From: Actinacidiphila bryophytorum | GTDB taxonomy: Bacteria > Actinomycetota > Actinomycetes > Streptomycetales > Streptomycetaceae | Reading direction: 5' to 3' | Assembly: GCF_016916835.1 (NCBI RefSeq) | Contig: NZ_JAFFIX010000019.1 | Span: 62,001 to 126,000, forward strand | DNA length: 64,000 nucleotides | Part shown: piece after piece, positions 41,064 to 48,859 of the stretch | How the letters are laid out: each line of letters starts with the position of its first letter | Numbering within the stretch: the stretch's first letter is position 1 | Translations under genes and position numbers: made by a program | Notes under the pieces: generated by a model | The model's database searches: none | What the model was told of the DNA's origin: nothing | Seen by the model: the letters and a program-made list of their open reading frames with translations, nothing else

Positions 41064-41093
41064 CCCCCGGCGCCCGCAGTGCGCCAGGGGTCA
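41061..41093. terminator. Bidirectional hairpin terminator overlapping a stop codon
   Basis: The arms TGACCCCCGGCGC and GCGCCAGGGGTCA pair with one mismatch around a 7-base loop. The TGA of the vWA gene is part of the stem. It separates the vWA gene from the convergent ergothioneine operon. Confidence 0.75.
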
Positions 41094-41112
41094 GCCGTAT
41101 CGGAGGCGGCGG

Positions 41113-42090
41113 CTAGTTGGGGACCGCCAGGAGGAGGGCGAAGCGGCGGTCGGGGTCGGTCCACCACTGGCGGACGGTGAAGCCGCCCTCGTGCAGTTCC
41201 GCCGTGAGGGACTCGCGGCGGAACTTGCAGGACAGCTCGGTGCGCAGGTCCTCGCCCGCCGCGAGGTCCAGGCTCAGGTCGAGGTCGGGGATCTTGACGG
41301 TCTGTGCGGTGCGGGAGCGCAGCCGCATCTCGATGCGCTCCTCCTCGGCGTTCCACAGCGCGACGTGCTCGAAGGCATCGGGGTCGAAGTCGGCGCCCAG
41401 TTCGCGGTTGAGCACGTACAGGACGTTCTTGTTGAAGTCGGCGGTGACGCCCTGCGCGTCGTCGTAGGCGCGGACCAGCACGTCCGGGTCCTTGACCAGG
41501 TCCGCGCCGAGCAGCAGCACGTCGTCGCTGCTCAGCGCGAGCGCCAGGGTGCGGTAGAAGGCGCGGCGCTGGTCGGCGTCGAAGTTGCCGATGGTGCTGC
41601 CGAGGAAGGCCAGCAGCCGCGGACCGGGCTCGTCCGACAGCGGCAGCCCGCCCTCGAAGTCGGCGACGGTCGCGGTGACGGCCAGCCCGGGGTAGTCGCG
41701 GCAGATCGCCTCGCCCGCCTCCGCCAGTGCGGAACTGCTCACGTCGAGGGGTGCGTAGCGTACGAGGCTGCCGCCGGCGGTGAGCGCGTCGAGCAGCAGC
41801 CGGGTCTTGCGGGAGGAGCCGGAACCCAGCTCGATCAGGGTGCTCGCCCGGGTCAGTGCGGCGATCTCGGGGGCGCGGCGGGTGAGGATCTCCTGCTCGG
41901 CGCGGGTCGGATAGTACTCGGGGAGCCGGGTGATCTCCTCGAAGAGGTCGCTGCCGCGCTTGTCGTAGAACCACTTCGGCGGCAGGGTGCGGGGCGGCTC
42001 GCTCAGGCCCTTGCGGACGTCGGCGTGCAGCGAGTCGGTGAAGTAGCCGGCGGGCAGCCGGTCGTCGAGGGTGAAGCGGCTCTCTGCCAT
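41113..42090 (-). CDS. egtD: L-histidine N-alpha-methyltransferase EgtD (own start inside a fused frame)
   Basis: EgtD trimethylates histidine to hercynine using SAM, the first dedicated step of ergothioneine synthesis. From the ATG at 42090 the protein has 325 residues, normal for the family. Motifs are the N-terminal FTLDDRLPAGYFTDSLHADV, PPKWFYDKRGSDLFEEIT, the SAM motif LIELGSGSSRKTRLLL and FLGSTIGNF. AAGGAG stands 9 bases before the ATG, so independent initiation is likely. The egtC frame upstream has no stop and runs into this gene in frame (see the fused entry). Last gene of the egtABCD operon. Confidence 0.93.
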   Translation of the reverse strand: MAESRFTLDDRLPAGYFTDSLHADVRKGLSEPPRTLPPKWFYDKRGSDLFEEITRLPEYYPTRAEQEILTRRAPEIAALTRASTLIELGSGSSRKTRLLLDALTAGGSLVRYAPLDVSSSALAEAGEAICRDYPGLAVTATVADFEGGLPLSDEPGPRLLAFLGSTIGNFDADQRRAFYRTLALALSSDDVLLLGADLVKDPDVLVRAYDDAQGVTADFNKNVLYVLNRELGADFDPDAFEHVALWNAEEERIEMRLRSRTAQTVKIPDLDLSLDLAAGEDLRTELSCKFRRESLTAELHEGGFTVRQWWTDPDRRFALLLAVPN

Positions 42091-42975
42091 GCGGTGTCGC
42101 TCCTTGCGGTCGGCGGCCCCCGGGGGGCGCAGCGGGATGATCCGTACTCCTGCGGTGGTGGCCAGCAGCAGCGAGCGGTCGGGGACTTCCCGCCACTCGC
42201 CGAGCCCGGGCGGGCTCGCGGTGTCCGTGCCTTGGGTGTCCGAACCGGCTGGCTTGCCGGCGTCCGTACCGGCGTCCCCGGCGTCCTCGCTGCCGGCGGC
42301 CCGTGCGGGCTCCTCGTCCGGCTCGGAGGCGACCAGCGCCGCTCCCGGGCCTGTGCGGTACCAGAGGGTGTCGCCCCATGCGGTGGCGGCGATCGTGCGG
42401 CCGTCGGTGAGCAGCAGGTTGAGCCGTGCGTCAGGGCGGGCCGCCGCGACCCTGCGGACGACCGACGCCAGGGCGCCGCCTGGTGGCTGGCCCTGCCGCA
42501 GCAGGGCCTTGAGCATGGCCCACAGCGCCGCCGAGTCGCTGCGCGCCTCCATGCCGAGCAGTTCCGACTCGGCAAGGCCGGTGGGAAGCCGCGTCCAGTC
42601 CCTGACGGCCCCGTTGTGGCTGAAGAGCCAGCGGCCGTCGGTGAAGGGCGCGGCGGCCGACTCGTCCTGCGTGGTGCCCGCGGTGGCCGACCGCACCGCG
42701 GCGAGGACGGCGCCGCTGCGTATGGCCGCGGCCATACCGGCGAAATTGGCGTCCGCCCACACGGGCACGGCCCGCCGGTAGCGCACCGGCAAGGTGAAGC
42801 CGGTGTCGTCCTCCTGGTCCAGGGGGTACCAGCCGACGCCGAAACCGTCGGCGTTGACCGTGCCGTAGCGCTGCCGCCGCGGCTGCCACGACTGCTCGTA
42901 CAGGCCGTGCGCGGGTCTGACGAGCAGCCGTTCGAGGGTGGCGGGCGGCCCGACGTAGGCGAGGTGGCGGCACAT
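41113..42975 (-). CDS. egtC: EgtC amidohydrolase reading through in frame into EgtD
   Basis: EgtC removes the gamma-glutamyl group from the hercynyl-gamma-glutamyl-cysteine sulfoxide intermediate. It begins MCRHLAYVGPP, placing Cys2 as the N-terminal nucleophile of a class II glutamine-amidotransferase fold, with later blocks GTVNADGFGVGWYPLDQ and WLFSHNGAVRDW. The EgtC part is about 295 codons, ending near GVRIIPL. No stop codon occurs between it and EgtD, so ribosomes would make a 620-residue EgtC-EgtD fusion. The join reads AAGGAG-CGA-CACCGC-ATG; a TGA at the CGA position (42097-42099) would restore the usual stop just after the egtD ribosome-binding site. The start overlaps the egtB stop (TGATG type). 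No separate egtE lies nearby. Confidence 0.85.
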   Translation of the reverse strand: MCRHLAYVGPPATLERLLVRPAHGLYEQSWQPRRQRYGTVNADGFGVGWYPLDQEDDTGFTLPVRYRRAVPVWADANFAGMAAAIRSGAVLAAVRSATAGTTQDESAAAPFTDGRWLFSHNGAVRDWTRLPTGLAESELLGMEARSDSAALWAMLKALLRQGQPPGGALASVVRRVAAARPDARLNLLLTDGRTIAATAWGDTLWYRTGPGAALVASEPDEEPARAAGSEDAGDAGTDAGKPAGSDTQGTDTASPPGLGEWREVPDRSLLLATTAGVRIIPLRPPGAADRKERHRMAESRFTLDDRLPAGYFTDSLHADVRKGLSEPPRTLPPKWFYDKRGSDLFEEITRLPEYYPTRAEQEILTRRAPEIAALTRASTLIELGSGSSRKTRLLLDALTAGGSLVRYAPLDVSSSALAEAGEAICRDYPGLAVTATVADFEGGLPLSDEPGPRLLAFLGSTIGNFDADQRRAFYRTLALALSSDDVLLLGADLVKDPDVLVRAYDDAQGVTADFNKNVLYVLNRELGADFDPDAFEHVALWNAEEERIEMRLRSRTAQTVKIPDLDLSLDLAAGEDLRTELSCKFRRESLTAELHEGGFTVRQWWTDPDRRFALLLAVPN

Positions 42976-44405
42976 CAGCCGCGCCCGCCGCCTTGTGCCG
43001 CCGTGCCGCTGTCCCCGTCGTCCCTCGCGGTGCGGAAGCCCGCGAAGATCTGCCGGCGGATCGGGTAGTCCCAGTTGCGGAAGGTGCCGCGGGCCGCCAC
43101 CGGGGAGACGCCGAAGGCGCCGCCGCGCAGGACCTTGTAGTCGGGGCCGAAGAAGACGTCGGAGTACTCCTTGTAGGGGAAGGCCGTGAAGCCCGGGTAG
43201 GGCAGGAAGTCCGACGCGGTCCACTCCCACACGTCGCCGATGAGCTGACGCGCGCCGCTGGGGGCGGCGCCCTGCGGGTAGCTGCCGGCGGGGGCGGGGC
43301 GCAGGTGGCGCTGGCCGAGGTTGGCGTGTTCCGGACCCGGGTCCGCGTCGCCCCAGGGGTAGCGGCGCGAGCGCCCGGTCGCCGGGTCGTGCCGGGCGGC
43401 CTTCTCCCACTCGGCCTCCGTGGGCAGCCTGCGGCCCGCCCAGCGGGCGTACGCGTCCGCCTCGTACCAGCACACGTGCAGCACCGGCTCGTCGGCCGGT
43501 ACGGGCTCGGTGCGGCCGAAGCGGCGCCGGGTCCAGCCCTCGCCGTCCTGCTCCCAGAACAGCGGCGCGACCAGGCCGGCCTCGCGGACGTGCCGCCAGC
43601 CCTCCGGCGTCCACCAGGCAGGGTCGTCGTAGCCGCCCGCGGCGATGAACTCTGCATAGGCGCCGTTGGTGACCGGCACGGTGTCCAGCCAGAAGCCGGG
43701 CACGTCGACGGCGTGCGCGGGCAGTTCGTTGTCCAGCGCCCACGGCTCGGTGCTGGTGCCCATGGTGAAGGGGCCGCCGGGTATGTGGACCTCGGGCGGC
43801 AGCAGGGCCACGTCGGCGGGCGCGGGCGGCGGCTCGGGGGCGTCGAGGACCGGCGGGCCGACGCGCAGCTGGTGGGTGGCGAGCATCGTCTCGTCGTGCT
43901 GCTGCTCGTGCTGGGCGAGCATGCCGAAGACGAAGGCGTCGGCCAGCAGCCGCTCGGGCTGGTCGTGGCCGGTGTCGACGGCGGCGAGCACCTCCGCGGT
44001 CTGCTCGCGCACCGCGGCGATGTACGCGCGGGCCTCCGCCGGGCCGAGCAGCGGCAGGGCCGGGCGGTCCGCGCGCGGGGTCCTGAACGCGTCGTAGACG
44101 TGGTCGAGGTCGGGGCGCAGCCCGGGGCGCCCGCCGGCCTCCCGGACGAGCCACAGCTCCTCCTGGTTGCCGATGTGGGCGAGATCCCAGACCAGCGGCG
44201 ACATCAGGGGGGAGTGCTGGGCGGTGAGGTCGTGCTCGTCGACGCAGTCGGTGAGCGACTCGGTGCGCCGCCGTGCGGTCTCCAGGGCCGCGAGCGCCCT
44301 TGCGGACGGTGCCTGGGTGGCTGCTGCGGCGGAAGAGCCCGGTGCGGCAGGAGTGGCCGCGTCGGGGGACGTACTGCTGGTACTGGTGGTGCGGGGGTTT
44401 GTCAC
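42975..44405 (-). CDS. egtB: Hercynine oxygenase EgtB (sulfoxide synthase)
   Basis: EgtB is the non-haem iron enzyme that joins hercynine to gamma-glutamyl-cysteine with oxygen. The 476-residue protein has an N-terminal DinB-like four-helix domain with the iron motif HX3HXE as HEQQHDE near residue 170, plus an earlier histidine in WDLAHIGNQEEL. A formylglycine-generating-enzyme (sulfatase-modifying factor) domain follows, with GGPFTMGTSTEPWALDNE and RLPTEAEWEKAAR. The first 40 residues are a low-complexity Ser/Thr/Ala extension. The GTG at 44405 lies 18 bases downstream of egtA on the minus strand. Confidence 0.95.
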   Translation of the reverse strand: MTNPRTTSTSSTSPDAATPAAPGSSAAAATQAPSARALAALETARRRTESLTDCVDEHDLTAQHSPLMSPLVWDLAHIGNQEELWLVREAGGRPGLRPDLDHVYDAFRTPRADRPALPLLGPAEARAYIAAVREQTAEVLAAVDTGHDQPERLLADAFVFGMLAQHEQQHDETMLATHQLRVGPPVLDAPEPPPAPADVALLPPEVHIPGGPFTMGTSTEPWALDNELPAHAVDVPGFWLDTVPVTNGAYAEFIAAGGYDDPAWWTPEGWRHVREAGLVAPLFWEQDGEGWTRRRFGRTEPVPADEPVLHVCWYEADAYARWAGRRLPTEAEWEKAARHDPATGRSRRYPWGDADPGPEHANLGQRHLRPAPAGSYPQGAAPSGARQLIGDVWEWTASDFLPYPGFTAFPYKEYSDVFFGPDYKVLRGGAFGVSPVAARGTFRNWDYPIRRQIFAGFRTARDDGDSGTAAQGGGRG

Positions 44406-44423
44406 GACATACCTTCCGGAAGG

Positions 44424-45668
44424 TCAGACGCGCGACAGCGCGTCCAACTGGTCGTGTGCGGGACATCGGCCACGCTCTGCGTAGCGCTCGGCGAATGCGG
44501 CGACCGCCGCTCGCAGTGCCGCGGGGCTGTCGGTGCGCGCGAGGGCGCTCTCCGCGGCGGTGAAGCAGGCGCGGACGGCCTTGCCGAGGTCCGGGTCGGC
44601 GGGGCCGATCCGGGCGGCTCGCCGCCAGATGTCGTCGGGTGGAAGGGGCTGCCCGTCAGGGCACAGCGGTTCCGTGGCCGCATATGCGGCGTCGGCGGCG
44701 ACCGGGTCGTCCAGCAGGGCCGCCGCGAGCGCGGTCGGCACCACCCAGGCGTCGCCTGCCTGGGCGTCGGTCATCCGCAGTTCCAGCCAGCCGCGCGGTC
44801 TGACGGGCGGGAAGAGCGTACTGAGGTGGTAGTCGAGGTCGGCGGCGGTCGGCCGGCGCAGCCCAGGGGCCTTGCCGCGCACCCAGTCGCGGAAAGTGAG
44901 CCCTGGGGGTGCGGTCCAGTCGGCGCCGGCGCCGCGTATGCACAGCACATGCGCGTCCAGCGCGTAACGCGCCCAGGCGGCGCGCGGGTCGGGGTCGTGG
45001 TCGGGCGGGCGGGTGCGGCCCGCGTCCATCGCGCCCCAGGTCGCCTGCCGGGTGGAGACCCAGCCGGTGGGGCGCCCGTCGCTCAGCGGCGAGTTCGCGA
45101 AGGCCGCCACCAGGACGGGGCCTATGCGGTGCGCCAGCTCCCAGCGCTGCCGGTAGCCGGTGATCCCGCCGGAGTCGTCCCCGCTGTCCAGGTTGACCTG
45201 GAGCGACGCCGTACGGCGCATCATGGTGCGGCCCCAGGGGCCTTCACGGTCGAAGAAGCACTCCATCGCCGTGTAGCGGGGGTCGTCCAGAATCCTCGGC
45301 GGGGTCCGGTAGGGGTCGAGGCCCAGGCCCGTCAGGACCAGGCCCGCGCGGTCCATGGCCTCGCGCAGGGCCGCGACATCGGCGGCCATCGCCTCGACGC
45401 ATTCGGCGAGCGAACCTGCGGGCGGGGAGCTCAGCTCCACCTGGCCACCCGGTTCGCGGGTGATCCTGCTGCCCCGTGGCATTGCACCGGGCACTTCGAC
45501 CGGGGCGAGTGCCGCGTCCAGCCGGTCGGCGGTTATCAGCTTTCGGGGATCAGAGCGGTCATGTACAAGCCACTCAAGTTCCACCCCGGTCCGCATGGGC
45601 GGCCCGGTCTTGAAACAGACGCCGCGCACATGCGCCTCTGCCTCGTCCTCCGGCAGTTCGGCTGTCAT
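44424..45668 (-). CDS. egtA: Glutamate--cysteine ligase EgtA
   Basis: EgtA makes gamma-glutamyl-cysteine for ergothioneine assembly. The 414-residue protein has the actinobacterial GCS2/EgtA pattern: GVELEWLVHD near the start, GGQVELSSPPAGSL for the substrate site, and ASLQVNLDSGDD. The ATG at 45668 follows AGGAGG at 7 bases and is the first gene of the egtABCD operon. Mycothiol-type thiol metabolism is expected in this lineage, so the enzyme is dedicated to ergothioneine rather than glutathione; that is inference from lineage and neighbours. Confidence 0.93.
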   Translation of the reverse strand: MTAELPEDEAEAHVRGVCFKTGPPMRTGVELEWLVHDRSDPRKLITADRLDAALAPVEVPGAMPRGSRITREPGGQVELSSPPAGSLAECVEAMAADVAALREAMDRAGLVLTGLGLDPYRTPPRILDDPRYTAMECFFDREGPWGRTMMRRTASLQVNLDSGDDSGGITGYRQRWELAHRIGPVLVAAFANSPLSDGRPTGWVSTRQATWGAMDAGRTRPPDHDPDPRAAWARYALDAHVLCIRGAGADWTAPPGLTFRDWVRGKAPGLRRPTAADLDYHLSTLFPPVRPRGWLELRMTDAQAGDAWVVPTALAAALLDDPVAADAAYAATEPLCPDGQPLPPDDIWRRAARIGPADPDLGKAVRACFTAAESALARTDSPAALRAAVAAFAERYAERGRCPAHDQLDALSRV

Positions 45669-46144
45669 CGATCCACCTCCTCTTCGATTTCCCTCGGGGA
45701 TTCCGGCGGGATTTTTTCCCGTTGAGGTCTACCCCGATGAGAGGACATGTCACATGGTGCTGCGGCGATTTTAGTTGGCCGTGTGACGAGATGGTCTTAC
45801 GTGTCGGTGAACGTTCACCGGTCGGCGGGATGCCGCCCGGCGTTCACCCGGTGGCCGTACCGCAGGTGGGTCGTACCGCCTCGAAACACCGCGATCAGGA
45901 TCATACGCGGAGCGACGGTGCACGGCCTCCCGTACGCCGCCGGGCGCCGCCTGCCCCGCTGCCCCCGCCGCAGCCCCGTGCGCCCCGGCGTAGGGCGATG
46001 CCCCGGCGGTGATCCACAGCCGACCGGCTACGCTGCCCGTGTACGCAATACGAGCCGAGCACCACGTCAGCGCCAGCGGAGCCGCCCGCGAAGCGCCGTC
46101 CCAGAACCCCGCCAGAAGCCAGATCAGCGACAGGAGCACCCCTC
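45669..46144. promoter_or_regulatory. Divergent regulatory region with a GGTGAACGTTCACC palindrome
   Basis: A 475-base region between egtA (minus) and the polyprenyl synthase (plus). At 45805-45820 there is a perfect 16-bp palindrome, CGGTGAACGTTCACCG, about 140 bases upstream of egtA. A GTTCACCCGG half-site recurs at 45842. TACGCT at 46029-46034 could be the -10 of the polyprenyl synthase gene, but its -35 is poor. No gene is convincing here. Confidence 0.45.
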
Positions 46145-47167
46145 GTGAACGTCGTCGGGCCACCCTTCGGGCTGAGCGTGTGGGACCCCGCTCTGGACGC
46201 CGACATCGGCGCCGGACTCGCGGCGGTGGAAGAAGGCCTCCTGGAGGCCACCAAGAGCGACGTCCCGTTCATCACCGACGCCGCCCGGCATCTGCTCCAG
46301 GCCGGCGGTAAGCGCTTCCGGCCACTCCTGGTGATGCTCGGCGCCCAGTTCGGCGACCCCTTCGCACCCGGCGTCGTGCCGGCCGCGGTGGTCGTCGAGC
46401 TGACCCACCTGGCCACGCTCTACCACGACGACGTCATGGACGAGGCGGACGCCCGCCGCGGTGTGCCCAGCGCCAACACCCGCTGGGGCAACTCGGTCGC
46501 GGTGCTGACCGGCGACTTCCTCTTCTCGCGCGCCTCGCACATCCTGGCCGACCTCGGCCCCGAGGCCGTCCGGGTGCAGGCCGAGGCCTTCGAACGCCTG
46601 GTGACCGGGCAGATCCTGGAGACCGTCGGCCCGCGCGACGGCCGCGACCCGCTGGACCACTACCTGGAGGTGCTGGCCGGCAAGACCAGCTCCCTGATGG
46701 CGGTCTCCGCGCGGTTCGGCGCGATGATGTCGGGCGCCGACGAGGCGGTCGTGCACACCCTGACCCAGTTCGGCGAGCGCATCGGCATCGCCTTCCAACT
46801 CGCCGACGACGTCCTGGACATCGCGAGCGACAGCCACGAGTCGGGCAAGACCCCCGGCACCGACCTGCGCGAGGGCATCCCGACGCTGCCGGTGCTGCAC
46901 GTGCGCAAGCAGTACGCCCTGGCCGGCGGCGCCGTCTCGGCCGACGACCGGCGGCTGATCGAACTGCTCGACGGCGACCTCACCGACGACCGCCTGCACG
47001 CGGAGGCGCTCGGCATGCTGCGCGCCCACCCGGCCCTCGACCAGGCCCGCCGCGACTCGCTGCGGTACGCCGAGGAGGCGCGCACCGCGCTGGCGCCGCT
47101 GCCCGAAGGGCCGGCCAAGCAGGCGCTCGCCGGGCTGTGCGACGCCGTGGTGCACCGGGCCGGCTGA
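46145..47167 (+). CDS. Polyprenyl (heptaprenyl-type) diphosphate synthase
   Basis: This trans-prenyltransferase elongates isoprenyl diphosphates, most likely to make the menaquinone side chain. The 340-residue all-helical protein has both aspartate-rich motifs: DDVMD (FARM, in LYHDDVMDEADARRG near residue 97) and DDVLD (SARM, in FQLADDVLDIAS near residue 221), plus GGKRFRPLL near residue 54. Small residues before the first motif fit long-chain products, but product length cannot be read reliably. The GTG at 46145 follows AGGAG. The window's menaquinone ring genes and complex I support the assignment. Confidence 0.9.
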   Translation: MNVVGPPFGLSVWDPALDADIGAGLAAVEEGLLEATKSDVPFITDAARHLLQAGGKRFRPLLVMLGAQFGDPFAPGVVPAAVVVELTHLATLYHDDVMDEADARRGVPSANTRWGNSVAVLTGDFLFSRASHILADLGPEAVRVQAEAFERLVTGQILETVGPRDGRDPLDHYLEVLAGKTSSLMAVSARFGAMMSGADEAVVHTLTQFGERIGIAFQLADDVLDIASDSHESGKTPGTDLREGIPTLPVLHVRKQYALAGGAVSADDRRLIELLDGDLTDDRLHAEALGMLRAHPALDQARRDSLRYAEEARTALAPLPEGPAKQALAGLCDAVVHRAG

Positions 47168-47469
47168 CTCCTCCGGCCGGGCCGGGCCGGGCCGGGCCCG
47201 TCGACGGCTCGCCGGCCCGCCCGCTGCCTGCTCGCAGCGCCCCGGCGACCCTGAGAAGGGGTCAGGGCTGTTACGCCGGAACGTGTACGGGACGCGGAGT
47301 CCGTCATCCCGCGGTTGTACACGGAGTTGGCCCCGGGGGCTGATGTGGCGGGGCGACCGATTTGGTGAGATGGATACAGACCACTTCGGGGCGGACCGGG
47401 CGACAATGGCCTGGGGAGTGGACGAGTGCAGTACAGCAAACCGCCGCTGACGACGGAGGTAGAGACGTA
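47168..47469. other. Intergenic region with GGGCC tandem repeats
   Basis: After the synthase stop lie four GGGCC(G) units at about 47176-47200 and a GGCC-rich hairpin, likely terminating transcription. The rest probably carries the promoter of the LolA-like gene. No gene was seen. Confidence 0.4.
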
Positions 47470-48699
47470 ATGGCACTGATCCAACCGGCACAGCCGGAGG
47501 CGCACGAGCCCGGAGGAGGGCGGCGGGGGCGCAAGGCGGTGCGCTATGCCGTCCCGGTGGCGGTCGTGGGTGTGACCGCGGCGACCATCGGACTGGTTCC
47601 GGCGCTCGCGGACAGCGGCGACCCGTCCCTGCCGTCGCTCACGGCCGAACAGATCATCACCAAGATCGCGGCGTCCGACACCCAGACGGTGGACGGCACG
47701 GTCAAGATCAGCACCGACCTGGGCCTGCCCTCGGTGCTGTCAGGGGGCAGCGGCAGCTCGCTGTTCGGCGGCGCTGTGGCACCGCCCTCGACGGGCTCGC
47801 GCGACGGCTCGCGGGCCGACCCGCAGCGGCAGTTCACCCAGCTGCTCATCGGCAGCCACACCCTGCATGTGGCGGTGGACGGCCAGGACCGGCAGAAGGT
47901 CTCGATCATCGAGTCCGCCGCCGAGTACAGCCTGATCCACAACGGCTCGCAGGTGTGGGCGTACGACAGCGCGTCCAACGAGGCCTACCACGCCACCGCG
48001 CCGGCCGAGGCGGGCGAGGACCGGGCGCACCCGCGGCAGGCGCCGTCCGACGCCTTCCCCGCGACACCGCAGGCCGCGGCACAGCAGGTCCTCAAAGCAG
48101 CGCAGGGCACCGCGACCATCACCCCCGACGGCACCGCGAGGGTGGCCGGCCGCAGCGCCTACGAGCTGCTGATCCGCCCGCAGCACGCGTCGGCGACCAC
48201 GGTCGACTCGATAAGGATCGCGGTCGACTCCAAGACCGGGGTGCCGCTGAAGTTCAGCCTCCAGCCCAAGGGCAAGGGCAAGGCGGCCATCGACATCGGC
48301 TACACGAAGGTGAGCTTCGACAAGCCGTCGGCGAGCACCTTCTCCTTCACCCCGCCCAAGGGCGCGAAGGTCACCGAGGGCCGTGACACCGCCCGCGAGC
48401 AGAAGTCGCCCGAGGGGATGTCGGGCCTCGGCGAGCCGACCTTCATCGGGTCCGGCTGGGACACCGTCGCCGTCTTCAAGGCCAAGGGCGCGCTGCCCGC
48501 GGCCCCGGAGAAGAACGCCAAGGGCGGGGCCGCCTCGCTGCTCGGCGGCTTCGGCAAGCAGGTCAGCGGCTCCTTCGGCACCGGCACGCTCTTCCACACC
48601 CGGCTGGTCAACGTCCTGCTCACGCAGGACGGCACGGTCTACGCCGGTGCGGTCGACCAGTCCGCGCTGACCGCAGCCGCGAGCGGCGCCGCACGATGA
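47470..48699 (+). CDS. LolA-like/DUF2092 exported or membrane-anchored protein
   Basis: A 409-residue protein with one N-terminal hydrophobic segment (VRYAVPVAVVGVTAATIGLVPALA) that is a signal peptide or anchor. The outside part resembles the LolA/LppX outer-membrane-lipoprotein-sorting fold: LTAEQIITKIAAS, then SAYELLIRPQ, SIRIAVDSKTGVPLKFSLQ and YTKVSFDKPSASTFSF. In Gram-positive bacteria such proteins may carry lipids or sense lipid state; the role here is unknown. The ATG follows GGAGGT. An ABC transporter pair lies 160 bases downstream and may be functionally linked, although a terminator stands between. Confidence 0.75.
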   Translation: MALIQPAQPEAHEPGGGRRGRKAVRYAVPVAVVGVTAATIGLVPALADSGDPSLPSLTAEQIITKIAASDTQTVDGTVKISTDLGLPSVLSGGSGSSLFGGAVAPPSTGSRDGSRADPQRQFTQLLIGSHTLHVAVDGQDRQKVSIIESAAEYSLIHNGSQVWAYDSASNEAYHATAPAEAGEDRAHPRQAPSDAFPATPQAAAQQVLKAAQGTATITPDGTARVAGRSAYELLIRPQHASATTVDSIRIAVDSKTGVPLKFSLQPKGKGKAAIDIGYTKVSFDKPSASTFSFTPPKGAKVTEGRDTAREQKSPEGMSGLGEPTFIGSGWDTVAVFKAKGALPAAPEKNAKGGAASLLGGFGKQVSGSFGTGTLFHTRLVNVLLTQDGTVYAGAVDQSALTAAASGAAR

Positions 48700-48703
48700 C
48701 CCC

Positions 48704-48731
48704 GGTGGCCCCGCCACCCGGCGGGGCCACC
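48704..48731 (+). terminator. Strong hairpin terminator
   Basis: A perfect 12-bp stem, GGTGGCCCCGCC / GGCGGGGCCACC with a 4-base loop, lies 4 bases after the LolA-like stop codon. Confidence 0.85.
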
Positions 48732-48758
48732 ACCCCCGGGGGCGTCCCTCACCGGCCC

Positions 48759-48849
48759 GACCGCTGACGGGACCTGGCGGCTGACGATTCCGGCCGCTGC
48801 CCGCCCCGACCTCTGACCGACCTGACCGCTGACGTATCGACCGCTGACG
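48759..48849. repeat. Short direct repeats GACCGCTGACG
   Basis: Three exact 11-base copies lie at 48759-48769, 48824-48834 and 48839-48849, with a degenerate GGCGGCTGACG at 48775-48785. They stand immediately before the ribosome-binding site of the ABC ATPase gene. Confidence 0.6.
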
Positions 48850-48859
48850 AAGGAGTGCG

